NCBI GenBank assembly: GCA_964016985.1
Contig: OZ024828.1
Span: 4,303,701-4,367,700, forward strand
Origin: Anodontia alba
Taxonomy: Eukaryota > Mollusca > Bivalvia > Lucinida > Lucinidae
DNA: 64,000 nucleotides
Direction: 5' to 3'
Of this stretch, positions 12,071-23,163 are shown piece after piece. Made by a program: the position numbers and the translations under genes. Positions within the stretch are counted from its first letter, which is position 1, and every line of letters begins with the position of its first letter. The notes beneath the pieces are model-generated. The model was not told where the DNA came from and did no database searches. It was given only the letters and a program-made list of their open reading frames with translations.

Positions 12071-13911
12071 ATTGGGAGGTTTTGATGTACAAATCTTCCT
12101 TTGGATTGAGTCAGTAGTCTTGGAATTAGTGGCAGACGAATCGGAGCTGACACTAATAGAAGAAGAAGTTCTGAGAACCACTGTTGCTGTGGCCAGAACG
12201 GAGCTATGAGAACTATTCTGCACTGATGTTGTCGGATTTTCTCTAGAACAGCAGGTATCAGAATAAAAGGAGGAAAAGCATATGCATGAAGATGATTCCA
12301 GTCCATGGACAGGGCATCTATCGCTAGTGCTTTGTAGTCTTGTACTGGAGAGACATATAATGGGAGTCTGTGGTTGAATCTTGTCGCAAACAGATCCACA
12401 TTTGGGAAGTTGAGCATCTGGAATACTGAATTCGCAACTGTTTGATCCAGAGCCCATTCTGTCTTGATAGGTTTGTCTAGTCTTGAGAGGCGGTCTGCAA
12501 GAATGTTGAATTTGCCTGGGATGTGACGTACTCTGATAACTATGTCTTGTTCCAGGCACCAATTGAGTATTTTCCAAACTTCTACGCAAAGATTGGGGGA
12601 ATGAGTGCCACCCTGTTTGTTGATATATGAGACCACCGTTGTGTTGTCTGTGGATATCATGATGCAAGAATGGTGAATAAATGTTTTGGCTTGTTTCAGT
12701 GCTAATCGTATGGCCATCATTTCTAACATATTGATATGGAGCTGGGATTGGTTTTCTGTCCAGCGACCATGAAAGGACAGTGTTGTCGGCTCTAAATGAG
12801 CTCCCCATCCGTAATGACTGGCATCCGTATAAAGGAAGAATTTGGGGTCTGGAGGATGGATTGAAGTCCCTGTCTCGAATCGAATGGGGTTTATCCACCA
12901 TTGTAAGTGAGATCGAATCATGCCGTTTATCGAGATCGGGTGATCGAGAGGAAGAATATGAGGTTTCCAGACTGACAGCAGGCACATCTGATGAGGACGT
13001 AAGTGCAGTCTGCCCAGGAGAACAAGGTCTGCTGCAGCACTGAGTTTGCCCAAAAGAGAAAGGAAAGTTCGTGCCGATACATGTTTTGCTGACATTATTT
13101 TCTTGATTGTTAGAATTAGGTTCTGTACACGATCCGCTGGAACCCTGACTAAATTTTGTTGCGTCAGAAATTCCACACCTATGAAGGTGAATTTCTGAGC
13201 AGGAAAGAGGTCTGACTTCTTGAGATTTGGCAGAAAACCTAGGCTTTGAATAGTTTGAATGCAAATCTTTGTCTGAGTAATCAGACGGTTGTGAATCAGA
13301 TTTTTTATCAGCCAATCGTCTAGGTATGGAAAAACTGATATGGCACGTTGGCGTAGAAAAGCTGCAATAACGTCCATCAGTTTCGAGAAAATTAACGGAC
13401 TTAGGGACATTCCGAACGGTAGGGCCGAAAAGTGATATACCTGATCTTCGTGTACGAAACGAAGATACTTCCTGGATTGACGATGTATCGGCACATGTAG
13501 ATATGCATCTGTTAAATCTATGGAGACAGCCCAATCGTTGAGTCTCATCGCTTGTCTTACCGATTTGACTGTCTCCATTTTGAATGCTTGTTTCTCTATG
13601 TAACGGTTTAATAAAGCCAGGTCTAATATTAAACGAAACTTTCCGTTCTTTTTTGGCACAAGGAATATCCGGGAATAAAAGCCGGGAGTTTCCGGATTCT
13701 GTACCCTTTCCACTGCCCGTTTGTTGAGAAGATTTTCGATCTCTTCTCTGAGAAACGGGGAGGAGGATTGACTCATTCTGATCGGAACAGATGACAAAGG
13801 AGGAATTTTGATGAATGGTATCCTGAATCCGTTTCGTATGATAGAGAGGACCCATTTGTTGTCTGTTATTTCCTCCCATTTTTCCGCAAAATGGGCCAAT
13901 CGTCCTCCCAC
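11878..13911 (-). CDS. Reverse transcriptase / RNase H (DIRS type)
   Basis: This is a 677-codon uninterrupted frame. The RT domain spans about residues 60-300: NGKFRLILDL, SIDLTDAYLHVPI (first catalytic Asp near 134), PFGMSLSPLIFSK, and FPYLDDW, the YLDD box near 196-199. RNase H follows at about 355-475 with its acidic set in FFLYTDASHYGWG, LEMMAIRLAL, STDNTTVVSY and ILADRLSR. A further region of about 150 residues (NVDLFATRFNHRLP onwards) is usual between RNase H and recombinase in this group. The chosen ATG lies 47 bases downstream of the gag stop; no ribosome-entry signal is evident. All catalytic residues are present, so RT activity could be retained. Confidence 0.95.
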   Translation of the reverse strand: MGGRLAHFAEKWEEITDNKWVLSIIRNGFRIPFIKIPPLSSVPIRMSQSSSPFLREEIENLLNKRAVERVQNPETPGFYSRIFLVPKKNGKFRLILDLALLNRYIEKQAFKMETVKSVRQAMRLNDWAVSIDLTDAYLHVPIHRQSRKYLRFVHEDQVYHFSALPFGMSLSPLIFSKLMDVIAAFLRQRAISVFPYLDDWLIKNLIHNRLITQTKICIQTIQSLGFLPNLKKSDLFPAQKFTFIGVEFLTQQNLVRVPADRVQNLILTIKKIMSAKHVSARTFLSLLGKLSAAADLVLLGRLHLRPHQMCLLSVWKPHILPLDHPISINGMIRSHLQWWINPIRFETGTSIHPPDPKFFLYTDASHYGWGAHLEPTTLSFHGRWTENQSQLHINMLEMMAIRLALKQAKTFIHHSCIMISTDNTTVVSYINKQGGTHSPNLCVEVWKILNWCLEQDIVIRVRHIPGKFNILADRLSRLDKPIKTEWALDQTVANSVFQMLNFPNVDLFATRFNHRLPLYVSPVQDYKALAIDALSMDWNHLHAYAFPPFILIPAVLEKIRQHQCRIVLIAPFWPQQQWFSELLLLLVSAPIRLPLIPRLLTQSKGRFVHQNLPILNLHAWELSNNPSEIRNFHKTLQILSPDQEEHLHKKSTMQNGPSSLIGVIQKRLIRSRPLLQL

Positions 13912-13957
13912 TGGAATGTCCGCGAGCGGAAGAGCAGGCAGTGGAAAGGGCGGGCCT

Positions 13958-15625
13958 TCATAATCTTGCGGAGGAAGAGGCAGGTTTAGAGGAGGGGAAC
14001 TGACGGATGTTACCAGTCCTCTTGATATTATCTTTCTTAATGTGAGAAGATGAGCTTTGAGGAATATTTTTGGACCTATACGACTGCGTAGGTTTAGGTC
14101 TGGATGTTGTTTGTTTAGCAGGATATTTAGGTATCTTGAAAGCTCTGCTCTGCGAAGGAGGCTTATAAGAATGAGATTGTGACTGAATGGATGTAGAAGC
14201 TAGAAACCTTTGCTGTTGAGCTTCGAAGTTTGATTTAGCTATTTCTTTTATCCTGCCGTCAAATAAGGATTTTGAGTTAATAGGAGCGTTCCTTAACTCG
14301 TATGTGGAATTGTCGAGTAGTAGTTTAGACGAAGCTAGGGCTGCGTCCCTCCTAGCTTGGAATAATTCAGTAGTTAAAAGTGTAGACATGGCAGTAGCAT
14401 GTTTAATCGATTTCGCTACGGCCTCCAGAAGTCTGGAAAGGGCCGCAACCGACATCGATTCCTGTTGTAATGAAAGGAAGGCAGCTGAAGAAAATAGATC
14501 AGCATGAGAATTAATAGCGACTAGTTTTCTAGCCTTCCTTTCCCATGCTTCTAGATTCTTGAGCGGAATAGAAGCTCTTCCTTTATTAGAAATGTCTAGG
14601 AGCGACGTATCCGCTTCTAATTGAGGGATATTATCAGTTGGCAAATATTGGTTTTGGCTCTTGTAGAATTTAGTCGGAGCAAGAGCCGAAACCAAGCTTT
14701 GCGGACAAATCCAATCTCTTGAACATTTGTCCGATTCTAGTCTATTTTGAATATATTTTGTTGTATTTTGTACTAATTTGGATTGTGGGAGGACAAGTAA
14801 TGGAGTGGAACGAGACTCCATTAATTGTTCGATCCCAGAGAGAGGTTTTAATGGAGCTTGACCCTGCTGAGTTTTGGGGCATAACTCAGGAGGAAGAAGC
14901 CGGAAGACCTCGTTAATCGCACGATCAAATGACCAGACTTCGGATTCAGTTTCCGAATCTGACTCCTTATTCTGTTGAGTGAGATTCGGCTGAATCTGAT
15001 CGTAATTAATAGGTTGATTTGTGATTTGACTAAAATTAGTCTCCTCAGGTTGTATTGGAGTTGGCGTTTGAACAACCTGGGGAGATTTATGAGCCCTTGT
15101 ATATCTACCAATGTCAAGTTGAGATTGGGAGGAATTTGATGAAGAAGAAGGCGTCATCGATCGTCTTCTTCTCTTTTTATGAGAGTGCTTAGATCTCTTT
15201 GAATTTTTCTTTCGCCGAGAAGAACTCAAAGAGTCTGATCTGGAAGTAGAGCTAGAAGAAGAGGACGATCGATGTCTTCTTCTCTTTTTAGATTTATGCT
15301 CTCTTTTAGACTGATCCTTCCTTGAAGGTCTGGAGATAGATAAATCATTTGAATTTGGAGGCTCAATCATTACTCTCGGATCTGAGACCTGCGAAAAATC
15401 AGGTTCAAGTGGAATAATCTGTCTAGAGGAAGAAGCTGGATTAGGAAGTTCTAGTCTATTAGAACGTTCGTAACCAGGAATAAAGACATTGGATAGTCTG
15501 TGGACACTACCCTGTGAAATATGGCTACTTATGGACGGAGCGTAGCTTTGTACAGGCACATTTATAGGAATATAACCAGGCGAAATTTGTGTTTGTAGGT
15601 CATACGGGAATGACTGTAAACCCAT
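13958..15625 (-). CDS. DIRS gag-like protein, main part
   Basis: This is a 555-codon frame upstream of RT. Residues about 105-170 are very rich in Arg, Lys and Ser (RS-like: KKRRRHRSSSSSSS and similar blocks), then a central domain with helical blocks, and a basic Ser/Pro-rich C-terminus. This composition suits an RNA-binding or nuclear-targeting structural protein. It has no enzymatic motif. Its probable N-terminus lies in another frame at 15600-16172, separated by a minisatellite whose length changes could have shifted the phase. No closer family assignment can be made by eye. Confidence 0.8.
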   Translation of the reverse strand: MGLQSFPYDLQTQISPGYIPINVPVQSYAPSISSHISQGSVHRLSNVFIPGYERSNRLELPNPASSSRQIIPLEPDFSQVSDPRVMIEPPNSNDLSISRPSRKDQSKREHKSKKRRRHRSSSSSSSTSRSDSLSSSRRKKNSKRSKHSHKKRRRRSMTPSSSSNSSQSQLDIGRYTRAHKSPQVVQTPTPIQPEETNFSQITNQPINYDQIQPNLTQQNKESDSETESEVWSFDRAINEVFRLLPPELCPKTQQGQAPLKPLSGIEQLMESRSTPLLVLPQSKLVQNTTKYIQNRLESDKCSRDWICPQSLVSALAPTKFYKSQNQYLPTDNIPQLEADTSLLDISNKGRASIPLKNLEAWERKARKLVAINSHADLFSSAAFLSLQQESMSVAALSRLLEAVAKSIKHATAMSTLLTTELFQARRDAALASSKLLLDNSTYELRNAPINSKSLFDGRIKEIAKSNFEAQQQRFLASTSIQSQSHSYKPPSQSRAFKIPKYPAKQTTSRPKPTQSYRSKNIPQSSSSHIKKDNIKRTGNIRQFPSSKPASSSARL

Positions 15626-16172
15626 GCCTGGTTGACTGGAGCCTAGTTGACTGGTGCCTGGTTGACTGGTAACTGGTTGACTGGTGACTGGTTGACTGGC
15701 GACTGGATGAACGGAGATAAATTGCCCAGTGACTGGATGACTGGTGACTGGTTGACTGGTGACTGGTTGACTGGTGACTGGTTGACTGGTGACTGGTGAC
15801 TGGTGGGCTTAGTGCCCGGTCAGACTCTAAGTCCGCCAGGCTGCCACCTTGATGGGTCCTGCCCCGAGCAGTAAAGCTATGAGGGGCGGTGCTCCCATCA
15901 ACTGTCCCGTTGTCAGACATGTCTGACTGGGACTTCTTGGATTTCTTTGATATCTTCTGTTTTCTCTTCTGCGTCATAACTGATTTTCTAGTAGCATGAA
16001 GGCGTCTTCTTTCTGCTAGGTTCCAAACTTTTTCTGTCCAGGAACTACAAATATAACACGGAGAGATACGTGTGCAAGAATTACAAGTTAGACAAGATAA
16101 ATGTGTATCCCATTTAGCTTTTAAATGGCCACAGTTGCCGCGGGCGAAATGCATCGACTGACGCGGAAACAA
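15600..16172 (-). CDS. DIRS gag-like N-terminal part with Cys/His motif
   Basis: This is a 190-codon frame on the minus strand starting 368 bases inside the right end of the element. The first 50 residues hold a Cys/His cluster (CGHLKAKWDTHLSCLTC, then CTRISPCYICSSW), suggesting zinc binding. A basic segment follows (KRKQKISKKSKKSQ). The C-terminal 70 residues are translated minisatellite (SHQST repeats). The frame is +1 relative to the main gag frame, with 26 bases of overlap. An indel in the minisatellite is the simplest explanation; programmed frameshifting is possible but unsupported. Confidence 0.7.
   Translation of the reverse strand: MFPRQSMHFARGNCGHLKAKWDTHLSCLTCNSCTRISPCYICSSWTEKVWNLAERRRLHATRKSVMTQKRKQKISKKSKKSQSDMSDNGTVDGSTAPHSFTARGRTHQGGSLADLESDRALSPPVTSHQSTSHQSTSHQSTSHQSSSHWAIYLRSSSRQSTSHQSTSYQSTRHQSTRLQSTRHGFTVIPV
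15625..15806 (-). repeat. Minisatellite inside gag
   Basis: Tandem GACTGGTGACTGGTT-type units, mostly 15 bp with shorter variants, encode SHQST-like repeats on the minus strand. The phase break between the two gag frames lies here, so unit-number change is the likely cause. Confidence 0.85.
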
Positions 16173-16557
16173 AGGAAGAAATTTAACATTGAGAAAACAA
16201 GAAATCTAAGATCGATATTTCGAAAATAAGTACATAGATAGTAGAAGGAGTGAATATAGAACCAGAGAAAGTCAAGGATATAAAATTTTTAACCGTGTAG
16301 AATAATTTTAATCCATTTTTTCTAACACAGAATAATAATCCTTGAACATTCAAAGTCCACAGAAAAGAAACTGACACGTGATCATTTGAGCGGGAGGAAC
16401 TACGTCATACAGGTAACTGTTAAAGGGACCTTCTGAATTAAGACTTTATAACGACTGAAAGGTCGTTTTTTCTGTGGAGGGGGTGAATAACAGAATAGAA
16501 TAGCACATTATCTATAGGTTAATGTATTACGAAGTTAAAACTTAGCTTCTTTCTTTG

Positions 16558-16774
16558 TTAACCCATTTATGCCTAATGAATTCTTCTACCTTCACTCTTT
16601 TGAGCGGTCCATTTCAATATAAGGGGTGTCTGGTTAGTTTTAATTACTACCATGTCTTATGAAAATTGCTGTAGTATATTTAATGCAACCAGTGTAGACC
16701 CTAATCAGACACTGAGATCTGGGTCTACACTGTTTGACAATGCATTAATGAGCAGCTATGCATAAATGGGTTAA
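16558..16774. mobile_element. TTAA-flanked MITE, CCCATTTATGC ends
   Basis: A TTAA duplication brackets perfect 11-bp inverted ends (CCCATTTATGC at 16562-16572, GCATAAATGGG at 16760-16770). The centre contains an inverted pair of GTGTAGACCC / GGGTCTACAC motifs. A relative in the other orientation lies at 58158-58383. TTAA targets are typical of piggyBac and Kolobok elements; the superfamily cannot be decided without a transposase. Confidence 0.88.
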
Positions 16775-16877
16775 TATTAAATCAGGGTTTTCCTTCAGAG
16801 TCTTGAAATGAGGGTCCCAGGGACTCACTTGTATGGAGTTAAGGGGTCCTTTAACAAGACGACCATGATGTTCCTAT

Positions 16878-19634
16878 ATTGCTCACCTGAGCAAACAGAT
16901 TTGCGTACTTACTATAGAAGTTTCAGCCAAGTTCACTGCTCTTAGATTTTTGCATAAATTTTATAGCCCTGCTCCCTAGTGGCCATGTTTTTTTTCATGC
17001 ATCATGACAGCTTGAACTGAATCTTGATAGAGGGTCACCAAAGGAACGTTTCTGCCTAGTTATATTGAAATTGATCCAGTGGTTTCTGACAAGAAGATTT
17101 TTAAACTGTTTTATATTGATATATGGGGAAAATAAGCCCAACCCCTTAGCGGCCATGTTTTTTTGATGAATCATGACAGCTTCTACAAACTAGATTGAGG
17201 TTCACCAAAGGTACATTCCTGCCAAGTTATATTGAAATCAGTCCAGTGGTTTCTGACAAGAAGACACTTAAAATTTTTTATATAGATATATAGGGGAAAT
17301 AAGCCCCACCCCTAGCAGCCGTGTTTTTTGACGATTCATGATTGCTTGAACAATCTTGGTAGAGGGTCACTAAAGGGAAATCCCTGCCAGGTAATATTGG
17401 AATCGGTCAAGTGGTATCTAACAAGAAGATTTTTAAAGTTTTCTAAATATATATATAGGGAAAATAAGCTCTGCCCCATAGCGGCCATGTTTCTTCTTAT
17501 CATGACGGCTTGAATAATTTTGGTAGAGGGTCATCAAAGGAACATTTCTGCCAAGTTATATTGAGACTAGAGCTGGTGTTTGTAAAACACTATGCCCCAA
17601 ACACTGCCTGACTCTAACACTGCTTGACTCCAACACTGCTTACCCATGACGGTAATAACAGTACAAATATACGAGATTTCAGTGTTATTTTATTAAAAGG
17701 GAAATAACTCTTAAAAGGGTGATAATTCGGATAAGAAACAAAATAGTGGTCACCTATATTTTCATGAGGAATCCATAAAAGAAATTTCAAAACATTAGCA
17801 TACATGGTTCTAATCTTATTCTATGCACAATAAAGCAACAAATGGCCAAAAATTGCAAAGGGCCATAACTCCAAAAATAGGAGCAATAGTTAATGAGAAA
17901 CTGACCTAAACACAAACTCTTCACAAGTACTAAATATCACTCTGTAGGACCAATAATTACTGAGAAACTGTCCTAAACGGAAAAACTTAAGTAATTCAAT
18001 GGACAGGGAAAAACACATCATGTAGAAATCATCAAGACAAACATTTTGAGCAAGATTCATGATGATCACTTCAAAAATGTGACCTCTAGAGCGTCAACAA
18101 GGTTTTCCTTTGATTTGGCCTGGTGACATAGTTTCTAAAATCAATTGACCCAGTTTTTAAATTGGCTCTAGAAATCATCAAGATGAACATTTTGAGTAAT
18201 ATTTATGATGATTATTTTAAAAATGTGACCTCTGGAGTGTTAACAAAGTTTTCTGCTGATTTGGCCTGGTGACCTAGTTTTTGACCCCACGTAACCCAGC
18301 TTCAATCTTGACTTAGAAATCATCAAGCCAAACATTTTGGCCAAGATTCATGATGATAGCTTCAAAACTGTTACCGCTAGAGTGTGAACAAGGTCTTCCT
18401 TTGATTTGGTCTGGTGACCTAGTTTTTGATTCCAGGTGACCCTGTTTCAAACGTGACCTAGAAATCATCAAGACAAACATTTTGAGCAATATCCATGATG
18501 ATTGCTTCATAAATGTGACTGCTAGAGTGTTAACAAGGTTTTTACACTGATTTAGCCATTTGACCTAGTTTTTGACCTCATGTGACCCAGTTTCAAACTT
18601 GACCTAGAAATTATCAAGACAAACATTTTAAGCAAAAGTCATGATATTTGCTTCAAAAATGTGACCGCTAGAGTGTTAACAAGGTTTTCTGCTGATTTGG
18701 CCTGGTGACCTAGTTTTTGACCCCAAGTGATCCGTTACAAACTTGACCTAGAACTCTTCAATACAAACATTTTGAGCAAGATTCATTAAGATTGCTTCAA
18801 AACTGTGACCGCTAGAGTGTTAACAAGGTTTTCCTTTGATTTGGCCTGGTGACCTAGTTTTGCCCCAAGTGACCCAGTTTCAAACCTGACCTAGAAATCA
18901 TCAGGACAAACATTTTAAACAAGATTCATGATGATTGCTTGAAAAATGTGACCTATAGAGTGTTAAAAAGGTTTTCTGTTGATTTAGCCTGGTGACCTAG
19001 TTTTTGATCCAACGCAACCAAGTTTCAAACTTGACCTAGAAATCATCAAGACAAACGTTTTGAGTAAGATTCATGATGAGTGCTTCAAAACTGTGACCGC
19101 AAGAGTGTTAAGAAGGTTTCCTGCTGATTTGGCCTGGTGACCTAGTTTTTGACCCCAAGTGACCCAGTTTCGAACTTGACCTAGAAATCATCAAGACAAA
19201 CATATTGACAAAGATTCATGATGATTGCTTCACAAATGTGACCGCTAGAATGTTAACAAGGTTTTCATTTGATTTGGCCTGATGACCTAGTTTTTGATCC
19301 CAAGTGACCCAGTTTCGCACCTGACCTAGAAATCATCAAGGCAAACATTTTGAGCAATATCCATGATGATTGCTTGAAAAATGTGACCTCTAGAGTGTCA
19401 AAAAGTTTTTCCTTTGATTTGATCTGGTGACCTAGTTTTTGACCCCAAGTGGCCCAGTATTGACCTAGATTTCATAGGGCAAACATTCTGGGCAAGTTTC
19501 ATCAAGTTAAAACTGTGACCTCTAGAGTGTTAACAAACTAATCGTTGACCACGAACGTCGGATGACGACGGACAACAGACAGAGGGTGATCACAATAGTT
19601 CACCCTGAGCTTTTGCTCAGGTGAGCTAATAAGA
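16878..19634 (+). repeat. Long element with two different internal arrays and hairpin 3' end
   Basis: The left end starts GCTCACCTGAGCA. From 16920 to 17560 lie about four units of roughly 155 bp (TTTCTGACAAGAAGA, GCGGCCATGTTT). From 17990 to 19545 lie about ten units of 140-152 bp (CCTGGTGACCTAGTTTTTGA, GAAATCATCAAGACAAACAT). The right end is the conserved hairpin at 19597-19632 preceded by an ACGACGGACAACAGAC stretch. A fragment of the ACTAGAGCTGG family is inserted at about 17566-17880. No coding region was found. Confidence 0.8.
17566..17880 (+). repeat. Inserted fragment of ACTAGAGCTGG family
   Basis: It begins with the same start sequence as at 824 and 6257 and contains AAACACTATGCCCCAAAC and GGCCAAAAATTGCAAAGGGC. 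It interrupts the array of the host element, whose 155-bp unit breaks off at 17565. The right boundary is approximate. Confidence 0.6.
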
Positions 19635-19678
19635 TTTAGGGGTCTGTTGTATTAAAGCTGTAAACCTTAAAACACTAA

Positions 19679-20127
19679 CAGGCCCCCTAGCAGTCTCTCT
19701 TAAAAATAAAGGCTTTTTATATAGGCTATTTTCAGCCAAATAAAGGTTTTAGGATAAATTTAGTACAAAATATAGAGCATTTAATGGTTAAATTTCTCGG
19801 CAGATCCCATGCAAAAGAACTTGGCGTCATTGCCTCTCAAGCAGAATAGGGAAAAAATTGCAGAGAAAATCTGATATTTTCATCTTTAAATGGTAATGAC
19901 AATATTAGCTTGCATTTCTGTTTAGAAACAAATGAATCTAACTAACAGAACTATAATTTGTTGTTACGAAATGCTATATATTTACTCTGTCCTTCTCATG
20001 CATTTACAAGTTGCCAAATATAAAGGTTTTCTCATCAAAATACAGGTTTTTACAGGCTTTTCAGCCAAATTAAAGGTTTTAAAGGATTTCAACAAAATTA
20101 AAGGTTTTTAAAGGTTTTAGGGCCCTG
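19679..20127. mobile_element. CAGG-ended DNA transposon, copy 1, 6-bp target duplication
   Basis: This is a 449-bp element beginning CAGGCCCCCTAG and ending GGGCCCTG. CACTAA directly abuts both ends (19673-19678 and 20128-20133). The interior is rich in AAATAAAGGTTTT segments at both sides. A second copy with its own different 6-bp duplication is at 22698-23163. The CAGG ends recall hAT elements, but classical hATs make 8-bp duplications. No transposase frame is present. Confidence 0.87.
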
Positions 20128-20134
20128 CACTAAT

Positions 20135-20640
20135 CATAACTATTGCTAGGCAGTCGATCCACATGAAATGACAAGTCTTATTTTCTCTGAATAATAGCAA
20201 AAAGAATTTTAGTTTGTCGTCTGCTACAAATTTGCTGAGTGCTTTAAGGGTTAACTATTGCCTAAATAATGATAGTTCTTCCCCTTTAGATCACAAATAG
20301 ATTAACATATAAAGCCATAGATAAAAGAAATTGAATTTGGATTATTCATATACGCATCACTAAGGACCCTTGCCACTAAAATTTGAGGGTCCAGAACAAG
20401 GTTTTGGGAGTAAAAACTGCCAAAATGTGAGTCAGGGAAACCCCTGTTAAATCAATTATGATCACATAAAGTGCACTTACCTTACAAAGATGATGTTTCT
20501 ACATTTATACATGTATATAAGAAACATTCCGTGATTCGGTATGGTTACTGCTTGAAACCCAATCAATTATTTGCATCAAAACTTGCACGTTACCACGCTT
20601 TCAGCTTGTCAAATATTATATCCAGCTCCATGCAATATTC
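20135..20640. other. Gene-free stretch
   Basis: AT-rich sequence between repeats. A short GGACCC ... GAGGGTCC segment near 20364-20391 resembles one at 16812-16834, probably remnants of one locus split by insertions. I see no exon, RNA gene or promoter signal here. Confidence 0.5.
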
Positions 20641-22697
20641 AAATAAGAGGCCCATGGGCCACAACGCTCACCTGAGTTAACTGCTGTAAGTTAATCAGCT
20701 AATTTACTCATCATTCCCTATTAGCCCATCAAGTTTCAAGGCAATGGCTTAAACAGGTTTGCGATATCTTGCTTACAAGGTTAAAATGCTGAAATTTTCA
20801 AAGGGCCATAAGTAAAACCAGTTTAAATCCCAGGGGCTTGATTGGCAGGATTTATGTAGGGGACTACTAAACATTGCTACATACTAAATACATAAGCTGT
20901 GGGCCTGATGGTTTCAGAGAAGAAGACCTTTTAAGTTTTTTCCCATTATAAGTCTGTGGGAGTAAATGACCCCCAGGGCATGGCCAATTTGGACCCCAGG
21001 GGCATGGCTGGCAGGATTTTATGTAGGGGACCACTACACATTGCAACATACTAAATATGTGAGCTGTGGGCCTCATGGTTTCAGAGAAAAAACATTTTTT
21101 TTTTACAGTTTTCCCATTATAAGTCTATGGGAGCTAATGACCCCCGGGACATGACCAATTTAGACCCCAGGGGCTTCATTGGCAGGATTTATGTAGGGGA
21201 CCACTAAACATTGCTACATACTACATATTTAAGCTGTGGGCCTCATAGTTTCAGTGAAAAAGATTCTTTTATTCATTTTTTTTTCAACTTTAAGTCCATG
21301 GGAGCTAATGACCCCCTGAGAAATGGCCAATTTGGACCTCAGGGGCATGGTTGGAAGAATCAATGTAGAAGACCACCAAAAATTGCTACATACTAAATCT
21401 GTTAGCTCTGGGCTTATGGTTTCAGAGAAGAAGAGTTTTGAAGGTTCTTTAGCTACAGGGTTCTATGTAAACATACGACCCCTTGAGTGTGGCCAGTTCG
21501 GACTCCAGGGGCTTGATTGGTAGGATTTAAGTAGGGGACCACTACACATTGCTACAAACTAAATATATATGCTGTGGGCCTCATAGTTTCAGAGAAGAGG
21601 ACTTTTTAGGGTTTTCCCCTTTTTAAGTTTATGGGAGCTAATGACCCCCGGGGCACAGACAATTTGAACCCCAGGGGCATGGTTGGCAGGATTTATGTAG
21701 GACACCACCAAACATCGCTACAACTTAATCTGTTAGGTATAAGCTTCATGGTTTCAAAGAAGATTTTTGAATGTTCTTAGCTATATAGCTCTGTGTAAAG
21801 CTATATAAGTCTGTAAACATATGACTCCAAGGGGTGTGGCTAGTCTAGAGCCACAGGGTTGATTAGCAGGATTTATGTAGGGGACCACTAAACATTGCTA
21901 TACACTAAATATATAAGCTGTGGGCCCCAAGGTTTCAGAGAAGATGATTTTTTAAAGTTTTTTCCTTTATAAGTCTATGGCAGCTAATGATCCCCGAGCC
22001 GTGGCCAGTTTAGACCCCAGGGTCTTGATTGGCAGGATTTATGTAAGGGACCACTAAATATTGCTGCACACTAAATATATAAGCTGTGGGCCTCATGGTT
22101 TCAGAGAAGAAGATTTTTTAAGTTTTTCCCATTATAAGTCTATGGGAGCTAATGACCCCTGGAGCGTGGCCAGTTTGGACCCAAGGGGCTTGATTGGCAG
22201 GATTTATGTAGGAGACCATTAAACACTGCTACATACTTAAAATTTTAGCTCTCTGCCTCATGGTTTCTGAGCAGAAATTTTTTAAAGGTTATTAGCTATA
22301 TAGCTCTATATATACATATGACCCCCTGGGGTGTGGCTAGTTTGGAGCCCAGGGGCTTGATTGGCAGGATTTATGTAGGGGATCACTACACATTGCTATA
22401 TACTAAATATATAAGCTCTGGACCTCATGGTTTCAGAGAAGAAGATTTTTTTTTTCAAGTTTTTCCCATTATAAGTCTTTGGTACTCATTATAAGCTGTG
22501 GCTCTCATGGTTTCAGAGAAGATTTTTTCAAGTTTTTCGCATCACAAGTCTATGACAGCTAATGATCCCCAGGGCATGGCCAGTTTGGACCCCAGGGGCT
22601 TGATTGGCAGGATTTATGTAGTGGACCACTACACATTAATACATACTAAATATATATGCACTGGGCCTCATGGTTTCAGAGAAGAATAATTTTCCCA

Positions 22698-23163
22698 CAG
22701 GCTCCCTAGCAGTCTCTCTTAAAAATAAAGGCTTTTTATAAAGGCTATTTTCGGCAAAGTAAAGCTTTTTCAAGATAAATTTTGTACAAAACAAAGAGCA
22801 TTTAATGGTTAAATTTCTTGGCAGATCCCTTGCAAACGAATTTCGCGTCATCGCCTTTTAAGCAAAATAGGGAGAAAAATTGCATAGAAAATCTTATAGT
22901 TTCATTTTTAGATGGTAATGACAATAATAACTTGCATTTCTGTTTAGAAAAATATGAATCTACATAGCAGAACTATAAGTTGTTGTTAAGAAATGCTACA
23001 TATTTACTCCGTCCTTCTCCTGCATTTACAAATTGCCAAATATAAAGGTTTTCTCATCAAAATAAAGGTTTTTACAGGTTTTTTTAGCCAAATTAAAGGT
23101 TTTAAAGGACTTCAACAAAAATAAAGGTTTTTAAAGGTTTTAAAGGTTCCCCTAGGGGCCCTG
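22698..23163. mobile_element. CAGG-ended DNA transposon, copy 2, 6-bp target duplication
   Basis: This is a 466-bp relative of 19679-20127, collinear end to end. TTCCCA abuts both ends (22692-22697 and 23164-23169). The empty site can be read from neighbouring array units, which have an uninterrupted TTTTTCCCATTATAAG. The right end reads CTAGGGGCCCTG, and its reverse complement matches the left end CAGGCTCCCTAG. No coding capacity. Confidence 0.88.

Larger units (their letters stand above)
10686..16540 (-). mobile_element. DIRS-like tyrosine-recombinase retrotransposon, nearly full length
   Basis: Perfect 40-bp inverted terminal repeats at 10686-10725 and 16501-16540 bound a 5.9-kb element read on the minus strand. 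In transcription order it has a cysteine-rich then RS-rich gag-like region, a reverse transcriptase with RNase H, and a tyrosine recombinase overlapping the RT frame. Inverted (not direct) terminal repeats and a YR instead of a DDE integrase place it in the DIRS group rather than Gypsy, Copia or Ngaro. RT and RNase H catalytic residues are intact, but gag is frameshifted and the recombinase nucleophile position is altered, so this copy is probably not autonomous. No obvious target duplication was seen, as expected for DIRS. Confidence 0.93.

Noticed and set aside
12071..13879. N-terminal two thirds of the 970-codon minus-strand frame as a protein
   Set aside because: It overlaps the RT/RNase H gene in another phase, is Ser/Pro/His-rich without domains, and only the recombinase part downstream has conserved motifs.
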